64,000 bases of DNA from Synchiropus splendidus (taxonomy: Eukaryota; Chordata; Actinopteri; Syngnathiformes; Callionymidae). The position numbers and the translations under genes were made by a program. The first letter of the stretch is position 1, and every line of letters starts with the position of its first letter. Shown in pieces: positions 53,978-64,000 of this stretch. The stretch lies in assembly GCF_027744825.2 (NCBI RefSeq), contig NC_071334.1, positions 352,190-416,189 of the forward strand. The letters are read 5' to 3'. The notes under the pieces are model-generated. The model saw only the letters and a program-made list of their open reading frames with translations. It made no database searches and was not told the DNA's origin.

Positions 53978-55434
53978 ACAGTTCTTTCTTTGCTTTTAAA
54001 ACCAGTTTCTTCAATCTAAAGATTTCCTGGTCAGTGAGGCCGGACTCTGCTCTTTGGCTCATGTGGGCTTTGGCTGAAGTGTAAAACAGACCGAGGTCTG
54101 GGAAGTGCTCAACAATTTTAACCCCGTGTTGATTTTTTGTCTGTTGTAAAAAAGTTTTGATTTTTTCTGCACTGTATAATCTGGTTTGGCTGTTAAAATT
54201 GGGGATGTCACTGTTATCTGATCCACATTCATCGCTGCTTTCATCCGTGTTTGTTCTCATTTTAGGTTCAGTTCTGCTGTTTTTTGTTTCAGTTGTGTTT
54301 CTGCTTTTCTTTCTACGTTTTGCCCTCACTCTGGGTTTGATGAATTCTCCCCCATCTTCCTCCATCTGTTCGGTTCCTGTCATTTCTGTTTGGTTACTTA
54401 CACTGTATCTGTCTGTCTTTTCTGCCTCTTGATTTTCTTCCCCTCCCACCTCCACCAAAACACCCTCTAGTGCGCGCTGCTCCCCTTCATTTTTTTTATT
54501 TATTTTTTCATGATGACCCTCTTTGCTTCCTCCCACCACCTGTTCAACCCCCAGTAACCCCCCTGTTTCTACCTGCTCCCCCCCTTCTGGTGCCCCCACT
54601 TCTATTTCACTTCCTCCTTCGTTCACCTCATCAGTGTTTACAACATCATTCACTCCACTTTCATTCCCCTCCCGAATCAGTCCCCTTCCCATTCACAACG
54701 TTCACCCATTCACCCTCTGTGTCACACTTACTCACCCCCTTATCCCGGTCGGACACAGCCGCTGACGTTCCCCGGAGTGACGCGGCTCTCCCGGCGCCGG
54801 CCGGAGCGCCGGCCGAGCGGGCCGCGCGTGTTGGACCAGGTGTGTGTGGCTCACCGCGGTTCGGACAGGAGCCCACCGTGTGTCCCTCCTCTCCGCAACC
54901 AAAACACTTCATCACCGCTGAACTGGCATAGATCGTGTAGTCGTAATCATCTACTCTCACCAGGAATCGGAGGTTGAGCTCCTCTCCCCGGTTATTGAGG
55001 ATCATGTAGAGCTGTCGGCGGTGAGACACGACGTGTTTCAGCAGCGGAGACTTACATCCAGACAGGATCTTACGGATCGGTGACACCACTTTCCCATGTC
55101 TGGACAGCTCCTTGGTCAGAAACTCATCAGTGATGAAGGGAGGGACGTTGGAAAGAACTATCTTCGTGGCCAGCAGCGCGAGCGGCTGCACGCTCACGAA
55201 GCAGCCGTTGACGGCGACTCCCGACTCCACCACACGGTTCACCTGATCCACCCGGTCCAGGAATATAACCACGCCACTGTTCATCCGAGCAGCCGATCTG
55301 ATGCTGCTGTGCCCGACCTTCTCCCCCACAGCCAGACTCATGTCCTCCACGCTGCAGGGGAAAGTGGCAGTGACTTTTATCCCGTGTTTGCGGGTTAGAG
55401 ATCTGAACTCCGGGCTAGCCATGGCGTGAGCCAC
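53913..55434 (-). pseudogene. Tx1-like ORF1 with CCHC zinc knuckle
   Basis: The first part starts MAHAMASPEFRSLTRKHG and includes LSNVPPFITDEFLTKELSRH, an RRM-like stretch. A single knuckle follows, CFGCGEEGHTVGSCPNRG. A one-base frame change near 54675 moves into an acidic, Glu/Gly-rich tail and then a basic RAKRRKKSRNTTETKNS segment, ending near FTSIICFYSRF. It is expected to bind the element's RNA. About 500 residues in all if the frames were one; as it stands it is broken. Confidence 0.75.
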
Positions 55435-55530
55435 GCGGCCGGCGAACTGGAGTCAAGCTATCCGACTCTTCCGCGGTCGCAGTCAAGCTATCCACAGTCA
55501 GATTTTCAGTGCGCGCAGAGACATCACATT

Positions 55531-56429
55531 ACGGTAGCAATGAAACGGAGCCGAAAACTGCGAGATGAAACAAATAAAGCGAATGATTCTTGCGACAGAA
55601 ACTTTTCCACGTTATTTTTTATTTTGATCCGAATTAATATTTGGACCAGAGATATGAAAATCTGTATCATTTTGGTCAAACATGATTGGTGTTTTTATTT
55701 TAGGTGTGAAACATCCGGAATGACATCATTAATTTAATCAATGCAGTCCTGCTAACACTCGACTGTAATAATACATTTCAATACCTTGGATCATTTTTAC
55801 TTTTACACATTATTTATGCAAATGCATGTGATTAAATATGCATTTACATTACAGTGCACTGTACTTTGACCAAATACTACACGGAAATGTGCAAAGGTCT
55901 GTGAATAACAACATCACCAGCTCATAGTAGAGAGTTGTAGCTACCACCAGAGTGATTTTGCTCCCATATCATGGCAGCATTTTGGAATAATCCAGGATTC
56001 TTACTGTAATCCAACTCAGTTGAGAATCACGTTCTATTACATTTGACAGTGATTTTCAGAAAAATGTGCAAAGGTCTGTGAATAACAACAAAGTGAACGT
56101 TAGTAACCACAGTGTATGTATGTCTTGAGTCATGAAATAAATTGTAACCCCTTTTGACTGTGATAATTCAATCTCAAGATTACTATGTGAATGGACTTTT
56201 ATCATGGAACAACCACAAAGAAAACCTGGTAAGTAACTCCAGTTCTTTTTTTTTTTCTCTTCCTATTAGGCACTCTTGAGTATTTGATTGACAGAGCGTC
56301 ACAAATCAGCGAATCCACTTTTTGACATAACAGCGCCCCCATGTGATCGCTCATTAATGTAAAGTTCTATTAGCGGGGATAACTTTAGCTAGGATATACC
56401 ACGAGGCCTCCATTTACGGAAAAACAAAA
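55531..56429. other. Upstream region of the MULE-like gene
   Basis: No coding signal. A 29 bp perfect direct repeat (AAATGTGCAAAGGTCTGTGA then ATAACAACA) lies at 55885-55913 and 56062-56090. If the gene downstream is a transposon, this stretch should include its left terminus, but I could not identify it, since the right end is outside the window. A short ATG frame with a GTAAGT donor at 56204-56228 could be an alternative first exon. Confidence 0.35.
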
Positions 56430-59400
56430 ATGACAGGACGAAGAAAAGGGTATGGAGATTATTTTGTGCCATTGATAATTGTGCAAACTATATTGTGGGG
56501 AATATTTTTTCTTTTTTTGACAGTGATTATTTACAGTAAATCGCAAATAATGGAAACTACATTCTTCATCTAAACGCAGCTAAAATAAAAACAATGCCTG
56601 GGCAAAAATATTGCACAATGTTTCAAGTCCAGTGTTGATATGTTTCTTTCTCATGTGTTTGATATTAAGAAAACAATCAAGAACATTCAGAATACGAGGA
56701 AAACTAATTAAGGGGAATTTGAAATGGTCATGGTTTGTGGATTATTGAAATGCAATGAATAATAATGTGCTGCAATTACTTAAAACAGTGGTTATATATT
56801 TATATTTGTTTGTATCTTCTCATAGAGTTTATGCATTTGCTGTATTTGGCAAGGTAAGATTTACTTAACTATACAATGTTACAATTATAATTGTTGACAA
56901 TAATGCATAATTTGGAATGCACTTAGCAGGTAGGAATGATAATATAAGAGGGTCGTGTATATTCCAAATAATTTTGTTGTCATTTTGTTGCATATTGTGC
57001 AGCCAAGAAAGGTGACAAAGACATGGGAAGAGATTGCAATGACCATTGCAACCCTTCAGGAAAGTCCAGTCATCAAGAAGGCTGACCCATCACCGTACAA
57101 CCACCATGGCTTTTGGGCACATTTGTGTACATCATTGTGTATTCCAAATACAGTCACAAATCGTACGAAACTGCGAAAGGCTTTTCGCTCCAAGGTATGA
57201 TTATGAATACATTTTTTGCACGATGACCTTCAAATTAACTACTGTTACCCTTATACAGTATGTGGCTCATTAGATGGATTGCAAAGCCTGTTAACTTCTG
57301 CTGACTAAGACCATAACTACCATAACTCTGTTACCGTCATTCTTTTTTTTACTTTCACGTGCAGCAAAAACTCAAGAACCTTTTTTGCTTTGTTATTTAA
57401 ACTATACATCCGTAATAAATTATGTCATCCACTTTAGTTAACTTATTTTCCTCAGGGACCAGCAATGTCGGGTTTAATGCATTGCTCAGTGACTACATGG
57501 ATGTTCATTATTCTAATTTCTTTCAATATATTCCAGCAACAAAAAAAGGCAGATCAACTTGGACCGCAGCACCAGGACCTCCCTGCTGAGGAGGAGAAAG
57601 AACTGCTCCACCAGGACCTCCCTGCTGAGGAGGAGAAAGAACTGCTCCACCAGGACCTCCCTGCTGAGGAGGAGAAAGAACTGCTCCACCAGGACCTCCC
57701 TGCTGAGGAGGAGAAAGAACTGCTCCACCAGGACCTCCCTGCTGAGGAGGAGAAAGAACTGCTCCACCAGGACCTCCCTGCTGAGGAGGAGAAAGAACTG
57801 CTCCACCAGGACCTCCCTGCTGAGGAGGAGAAAGAACTGCCCCACCAGGACCTCCCTGCTGAGGAGGAGAAAGAACTGCTCCACCAGGACCTCCCTGCTG
57901 AGGAGGAGAAAGAACTGCTCCACCAGGACCTCCCTGCTGAGGAGGAGAAAGAACTGCTCCACCAGGACCTCCCTGCTGAGGAGGAGAAAGAACTGCTCCA
58001 CCAGGACCTCCCTGCTGAGGAGGAGAAAGAACTGCTCCACCAGGACCTCCCTGCTGAGGAGGAGAAAGAACTGCTCCACCAGGACCTCCCTGCTGAGGAG
58101 GAGAAAGAACTGCTCCACCAGGACCTCCCTGCTGAGGAGGAGAAAGAACTGCCCCACCAGGACCTCCCTGCTGAGGAGGAGAAAGAACTGCTCCACCAGG
58201 ACCTCCCTGCTGAGGAGGAGAAAGAACTGCCCCACCAGGACCTCCCTGCTGAGGAGGAGAAAGAACTGCCCCACCAGGACCTCCCTGCTGAGGAGGAGAA
58301 AGAACTGCCCCACCAGGACCTCCCTGCTGAGGAGGAGAAAGAACTGCTCCACCAGGACCTCCCTGCTGAGGAGGAGAAAGAACTGCTCCACCAGGACCTC
58401 CCTGCTGAGGAGGAGAAAGAACTGCCCCACCAGGACCTCCCTGCTGAGGAGGAGAAAGAACTGCCCCACCAGGACCTCCCTGCTGAGGAGGAGGAGAAAG
58501 AACTGCCCCACCAGGACCTCCCTGCTGAGGAGGAGAAAGAACTGCCCCACCAGGACCTCCCTGCTGAGGAGGAGAAAGAACTGCCCCACCAGGACCTCCC
58601 TGCTGAGGAGGAGAAAGAACTGCCCCACCAGGACCTCCCTGCTGAGGAGGAGAAAGAACTGCTCCACCAGGACCTCCCTGCTGAGGAGGAGAAAGAACTG
58701 CCCCACCAGGACCTCCCTGCTGAGGAGGAGAAAGAACTGCCCCACCAGGACCTCCCTGCTGAGGAGGAGGAGAAAGAACTGCCCCACCAGGACCTCCCTG
58801 CTGAGGAGGAGAAAGAACTGCTCCACCAGGACCTCCCTGCTGAGGAGGAGAAAGAACTGCTCCACCAGGACCTCCCTGCTGAGGAGGAGAAAGAACTGCT
58901 CCACCAGGACCTCCCTGCTGAGGAGGAGAAAGAACTGCTCCACCAGGACCTCCCTGCTGAGGAGGAGAAAGAACTGCTCCACCAGGACCTCCCTGCTGAG
59001 GAGGAGAAAGAACTGCTCCACCAGGACCTCCCTGCTGAGGAGGAGAAAGAACTGCTCCACCAGGACCTCCCTGCTGAGGAGGAGAAAGAACTGCCCCACC
59101 AGGACCTCCCTGCTGAGGAGGAGAAAGAACTGCCCCACCAGGACCTCCCTGCTGAGGAGGAGAAAGAACTGCTCCACCAGGACCTCCCTGCTGAGGAGGA
59201 GAAAGAACTGCCCCACCAGGACCTCCCTGCTGAGGAGGAGAAAGAACTGCCCCACCAGGACCTCCCTGCTGAGGAGGAGAAAGAACTGCCCCACCAGGAC
59301 CTCCCTGCTGAGGAGGAGAAAGAACTGCTCCACCAGGACCTCCCTGCTGAGGAGGAGAAAGAACTGCTCCACCAGGACCTCCCTGCTGAGGAGGAGAAAG

Positions 59401-62400
59401 AACTGCTCCACCAGGACCTCCCTGCTGAGGAGGAGAAAGAACTGCCCCACCAGGACCTCCCTGCTGAGGAGGAGGAGAAAGAACTGCCCCACCAGGACCT
59501 CCCTGCTGAGGAGGAGAAAGAACTGCCCCACCAGGACCTCCCTGCTGAGGAGGAGAAAGAACTGCTCCACCAGGACCTCCCTGCTGAGGAGGAGAAAGAA
59601 CTGCTCCACCAGGACCTCCCTGCTGAGGAGGAGAAAGAACTGCCCCACCAGGACCTCCCTGCTGAGGAGGAGGAGAAAGAACTGCCCCACCAGGACCTCC
59701 CTGCTGAGGAGGAGAAAGAACTGCCCCACCAGGACCTCCCTGCTGAGGAGGAGAAAGAACTGCCCCACCAGGACCTCCCTGCTGAGGAGGAGAAAGAACT
59801 GCTCCACCAGGACCTCCCTGCTGAGGAGGAGAAAGAACACAATGACCTCCTTGGCCAGGAGGAAAAAGAACATGACCCACTGGATCACAGACCTGCAGAG
59901 GTACAAATGCAGAAAAAAGAGGTGATTAAAGAAGACAAAATTGTATTAGTATTAGTTTAAAACAAAATATGAAAAATTAGATTTCATGTTTACATATAAA
60001 TTTGAAATGCCTGACTTACAGAATGTTGACAAGTACTTACCAAAGTGAAATCTTACATACTGTACTGTCTGTCATGCAGGGAGCTGCTGAAAAGACCAAG
60101 ATCTACAGAGCACTCAGACGATCTGTCAAGTTAGATGACGAGGAGTGGAACTTCAGCACTAAAATCCCACCTGAGTCAACTACTTTCTTTTATGTTGCTC
60201 GTAATGACTGGTTGAACTTGAGGAGGAAGCAGGACAACAGGAGGTTTATTGGGCTGCAGTGGACCAACATCATGTTCAGGGGTATCCGGTCAGTTTATTC
60301 GTACTGCAGCTTTGGATTCACGGGGCACAGTGTAAAAAACTGGGCTCCCTCAGTCCTGGGCCACTGTTCACCTGCAACGGATACTGCCGGTTTCTGGACT
60401 GTCCAATTACCGTCAATGTGACGATTAAAACTGAATCCAGCTTAAAGGCCGAAGTTCAATTTTCTGGTCAGGTGGCACGGCACAATAGGCTAGAACTTGA
60501 ACGTCGCTATGTAAGAGCGGAAGACAGACAGAAGTTGGGACACATTTTAGAGTCCAAACTTCCCAGGGCCCTCTATCTTGATCATTTAAAAACACTAACT
60601 CAGGGTGACATTCACTCAGGTAACCGGGATGGATGCCCCAAATCCTCGGTTCTCAAGATGATTTCCTGGAGCAACAGAAAATACACAAGAAAAAATCCTG
60701 ATGAAACCCTGAGCCTGAAGATTATGGTGGATGAAAAAACATATTCACCTGAAGATGTCCTCCAGAAAGTCCTTCTCCACCCCAAAGGAGTGATGCTGTG
60801 GTCAGAACGAAGTATTCAAATATTTCATGACAGGACAAGAGATGATATTGTTTATCTTGATGCTACAGGGAGCATCTTGAAAAAAAACCAAAAGAGTTGT
60901 GCGCCGTACTGTGTGTACGAATTAGTTGTGAGGAACCCAGTGAAAGGATGTTCTCCATTTCCGGTAGCAACATTCCTCACTTGTGACCACACAACTGCCT
61001 CTGTCCAGTATTTTTTGGCATCCTTTCAGACCGCTCACAGGAAACTGTATGGGACTAATGTCAGGAGTCCAAAAATGATTGTCTGTGACGGCTCTATAGT
61101 TTTGATGCAATCAATTGCACAAACATTTTGCAAGAGCAATTTGGATGGCATTATGAACATATATTACCGAATAGTGACCGGCAAAGCCACCATGAAGGAC
61201 TGCACAGTGACAATCCTGCATCGGTGCTTGAGCCATATTATGAAAAATGCAAAAACACTTTGCAAAAAACAGTGAGTACTTTTTTGGATGTCAGATATAT
61301 AATTACACATATTTATTATATAACACACATATTTATTATTAAATATATTACTACATACTACTACAATATCTCACATATGTAAATTCTACATATATTCTTT
61401 CCCTAGCTTGGCAAACCAATACCAGTTCGGAATGCATGTTTTTGGACTGCTGACCACCGCAAGCACCTTGCCGGAATTGGATGGAATGTTGACAAGTGCA
61501 ACAACAGTAATCTCCAGCCCACGCGTTGGACAAAATGTGGAAAACCATTTTGAAAATCTCAAGGCAATGATGAACTGCCTTGGACAGTCCACCGTGGGGA
61601 ATTCTGGTGTTGATTCCGAAAACATAATAGAGGTACATTTTTTTCTATTTTACTATCACAGACAGTTATGCAGTTAATGAAATGTGGTCAAGTGAGATTG
61701 CAAACAAATTTTGCATATGGGCATATAAGTGACTGCCTGAAATGTTCTTCTGCATAAAGCACCAGGTTGATGTTGGACAGTCAGCTTTTGTTCAACATTT
61801 TGCTGACGTGTGCAGCAAGGCACCACTGGATTCATCTGGAGAGGCCAACGTGTACTATTCTGAGACATTCATCTCATCACTGGTCTCCAAGTTCTTCCCA
61901 CATGTAGCTCTGTGGTCTGGACTCCTGCTTGGTTAGTTCACTTTATATACAATATGTGGAAATACTATTGAATTGTGTTTTTTAAATTTAATTTATACAT
62001 TTATGTTGATCAGTCACAATATTCACAGTAATATTCAGCAGTTTAAAATTAATCTCCATTTAATAAACTGCAGTCTCACTCAGTCACATTGACATTTTGG
62101 GGTTTAATGATGATGATGAGTTGGATAAACATAGATTATATTTAAGAGATACACTGTTTTCACATGTCTTATTCATTATACAAGAACCTTATTGTCAAAA
62201 TAAATTGAAGTAAGTTATATGCCCAAGCATTTCCGTGACATTAATGGTATCATAATACTGAAAATATATTAGAAACAAAATAAAATAAAAGCAAAGAAAA
62301 TGTCAATGTTGAGGATTATCATTGTAGTGCGATCAGATTTTTTTGGTGTTTTCGTTGATGAAGAAATACTTATTTTTACATGACTCAAACATTTTAGGTG

Positions 62401-63864
62401 ATCTTGGCAGACATGGGAAAGGACCAGCATACTTGGCATTGTCCAAAACATTTCAATTAATAGCCCAAAAGGACACGCAGGTAAAGTTATGGGGAAAAAA
62501 ACCTCAGCTCTTATAAATGCAATGTATTTTTCATTTTTTTTATTATCATCCTATTATGTGTTAGAATTACTCTTCAGACAATAAGACACAGGGCATCATG
62601 GAAAAGAGCCAGTGGGACCTGAAAAAAAATCCGGTTTAACCGACGTCGGCTGATAAGGATGGATGATTTTGTGTCCATCTATCAGAGCACCCACAAAGCC
62701 CTTCTACAAGAATTTGAAGATTCCTGGAAGCATTCACTAAGAGAGGTTTCAATTAATACCATTAATTTTAGTACATATGCATTTGCTGGAAAACAAGGTC
62801 AATTAAAAACACTATATTAATTACTAATATTTGTGTTACAGTCACATCTGGTGGAAACTGAAACCTGGAAAGAAAAAAAACAAAAGTCCAGAGGAATATA
62901 TGTGACCCCACTCAGAGAGACAAAATTTGAAAACCCATCTTCAAAGGTAAGATCTTCTTCAATGTAATTTCAATACATTTTTCAGACTTACAATTCATAT
63001 CAATACAAAGACATGTTTGGCAAAAAGAGCCATTTTATTTTATTTTCCACGCTGCCTAGGACACAATATAATAACACAAGTGGTTTGACCCTTGTTATCT
63101 CATGGTAGTGAGAGTATTCTTGGGAAACTTAGTTGACAAGATAATTATATTCAGTAGATATTCCCACCTTGGCTTTTACTTACTACTACCACACCGCGCC
63201 CTGTACAAGAGTGGCCAGAGTCGCCTCCATCTTCTGAGGAGACTCAGGTCCTTCGGCCTGTGTAGACCTGCTCAGGACCTTTTTTTGACGCTGTGGTGGC
63301 CATTCTTCTATGCATCTGTCTGCTGGGCCTCGGGCAGCACAGAGTGGGACAGAGACTTAACAAGCTGGTCAGGAGGGCCAGCTCTGTCCTGGGCTGTGCA
63401 GGAGGTGAGTGAGCGTAGGACGTTGGCCAAGTTCACCTCCATCATGCTCTCACCCACTGCATCAGACCATGGAGGAGTTGAGCAGCCCCTTCAGTGGACG
63501 ACTGAGACATCCTCAGTGCAGGAAGGAGCGCTACAGCAGGTCCTTCATCCCCACTGCTGTCAGACTGCACAACTCGACTGTGTGGTTCATAGCACGTGCA
63601 GTTAACCACTGGTTATACTGACAACCTGCACTAAAGTATTCTAACATTTGTACCTGTAATTTTTGATTACCTGATTGCGTTAATTACTTACTTATTTCTG
63701 CACCTTCGAACCGTTTTCCTCCCACTGTGTTCTAAGAGCTCCTGTAACAGTGAAGGTCTCCATTTTTAAATCAATAAAGTCTATCTTATCTTATCCTATA
63801 GAGGGCAAGGAAGGTCCAGAATACAGCAGGAGAGACAAGTGTTCCTGCATCTGATTCTCAAGAG
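56430..63864 (+). CDS. MULE-like transposase gene with giant 13-residue repeat exon, 3' incomplete
   Basis: Exons: 56430-56449, 56826-56853, 57003-57194, 57537-59900, 60080-61271, 61407-61632, 61766-61931, 62398-62480, 62565-62745, 62842-62946, 63802-63864, then on past the edge. The N-terminus (MTGRRKGVYAFAVFGK) leads to TKTWEEIAMTIATLQESP and HHGFWAHLCTSLCIPN. Next is the repeat exon, then a transposase region with FYVARNDWLNLRRK, CNGYCRFLDC, DIVYLDATGSI (Asp, 60859), MIVCDGSIVL (Asp, 61087), HRCLSHIMKN (C..H, 61225-61236) and FGMHVFGLLT. Asp/Asp plus CxxH fits Mutator-like DDE transposases. All splice phases agree if single-A changes at about 60336 (one short) and 62621-62628 (one extra) are ignored; as written, each shifts the frame. 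Domesticated gene or live transposon cannot be decided here. Confidence 0.6.
57573..59840 (+). repeat. 39 bp coding minisatellite, about 58 units
   Basis: The unit encodes QDLPAEEEKELLH or QDLPAEEEKELPH. The Leu/Pro alternation is a single C/T difference (CTC/CCC) and is almost the only variation in the array. Four units carry an extra GAG (near 58490, 58768, 59472 and 59668). The last unit degenerates into KEHNDLLGQEEKEHDPLDH. Because 39 is a multiple of three and the unit lacks stops in most frames, five of six frames stay open; only the Glu-rich frame agrees with the flanking splice phases. Confidence 0.95.
63187..63795 (+). mobile_element. L2-like LINE 3' end inserted in an intron of the MULE-like gene
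   Basis: Reads HLLRRLRSFGLCRPAQDLF, then SVCWASG; a shifted frame gives RRTLAKFTSIM and another SGRLRHPQCRKERYSRSFIP and TAVRLHNST. This is the usual C-terminus of L2-type reverse transcriptases. The 3' end has AATAAA (63769) and a TATCT-type tail (TCTATCTTATCTTATCCTATAG). 5' truncated. The tail runs directly into the AG used by the exon at 63802. Confidence 0.8.
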
Positions 63865-64000
63865 GTAATACAGCATATCTGTCAGAGCTCAGTTTTAAAT
63901 GGTCTTAATTATTAAACAGGCCAAATTGAAACATCATATGTCCCTGACTTTTATTAATGTGTGTTTAATTAATGAATGTTTTATTATTTTTATACCAAAT
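63865..64000 (+). other. Intron at the right edge
   Basis: Follows the donor GTAATA after the exon ending at 63864. AT-rich, no further exon before the window ends. Confidence 0.4.

Larger units (their letters stand above)
51296..55530 (-). mobile_element. Tx1-like LINE, 3' truncated, minus strand
   Basis: ORF1 with a CCHC knuckle overlaps the start of ORF2 (endonuclease, then reverse transcriptase with YADD). This is the arrangement of Tx1-type (L1 group) elements of fish and frogs. It lacks its 3' end and poly(A): coding stops at about 51296, where the plus-strand L1 begins. The 5' end lies near 55440-55530. Confidence 0.85.

Noticed and set aside
54157..54931. Forward ORFs rich in Pro/Ser opposite Tx1 ORF1
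   Set aside because: Shadow frames of the Glu/Gly-rich minus-strand coding region.
57573..59840. CRISPR-like array
   Set aside because: Units are contiguous with no unique spacers, and the genome is clearly vertebrate.
57513..59906. Three reverse-strand and one extra forward open frame of 760-800 codons over the repeat array
   Set aside because: They arise because the 39 bp unit keeps any stop-free frame open. Only the Glu-rich forward frame continues into flanking exons with matching splice phases.

Overview
The window reads as repeat-rich teleost fish DNA. The one clearly intact host gene is a fish-type NLRC3-like (NLR-C) immune receptor with FISNA, NACHT and leucine-rich-repeat exons. 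Around it lie fish-style L1, Tx1, RTE and L2-like LINEs, Ty3/Gypsy elements, MITEs and large intron-containing DNA transposons. Nothing bacterial is present. I saw no rRNA and did not recognise a tRNA by eye. Exon borders come from reading GT/AG sites and codon phase by eye and were not computed.

Layout. 1-6319 is copy A of a segmental duplication; copy B is 38544-43660, same orientation. Both hold an L2-like LINE end, a decayed Gypsy gag piece, a 0.65 kb MITE, a small promoter-like block with a 53-codon ORF, and an L1 element. Copy A also carries a 1.2 kb TA-flanked element that is absent from copy B. 6320-23887 is a 17.6 kb KDZ/Zisupton-like DNA transposon with about 1.1 kb terminal inverted repeats. 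It carries an intron-rich transposase pseudogene and a second intron-rich accessory gene. A 5.7 kb Ty3/Gypsy retrotransposon sits inside its right terminal repeat. 23888-25925 is a different, decayed Gypsy element. 25926-31168 is mostly non-coding and includes a 1.3 kb minisatellite.

31169-37154 is the ten-exon NLR gene; its exon lengths sum to an exact open frame of 971 codons. An 0.87 kb hAT-like element lies in one intron, and a LINE tail appears to supply the 3' end. 38331-38392 is a CGGGA repeat, followed by duplication copy B and a full-length but inactive L1 running to its poly(A) at 46553. 46702-49227 holds integrase-like exons, a LINE fragment and unidentified exon-like pieces. 49228-55530 is a truncated L1 abutting an oppositely oriented Tx1-like LINE.

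56430 to the right edge is a multi-exon gene for a Mutator-like (MULE) transposase. One exon contains about 58 tandem copies of a 13-residue acidic repeat. Its splice phases all agree, and its only two frame breaks are one-base changes in poly(A) runs, so it may be recently active, domesticated, or affected by assembly error. The order of events I infer: L1 insertion and decay, segmental duplication, MITE and KDZ insertion into copy A, then Gypsy insertion into the KDZ right terminus.
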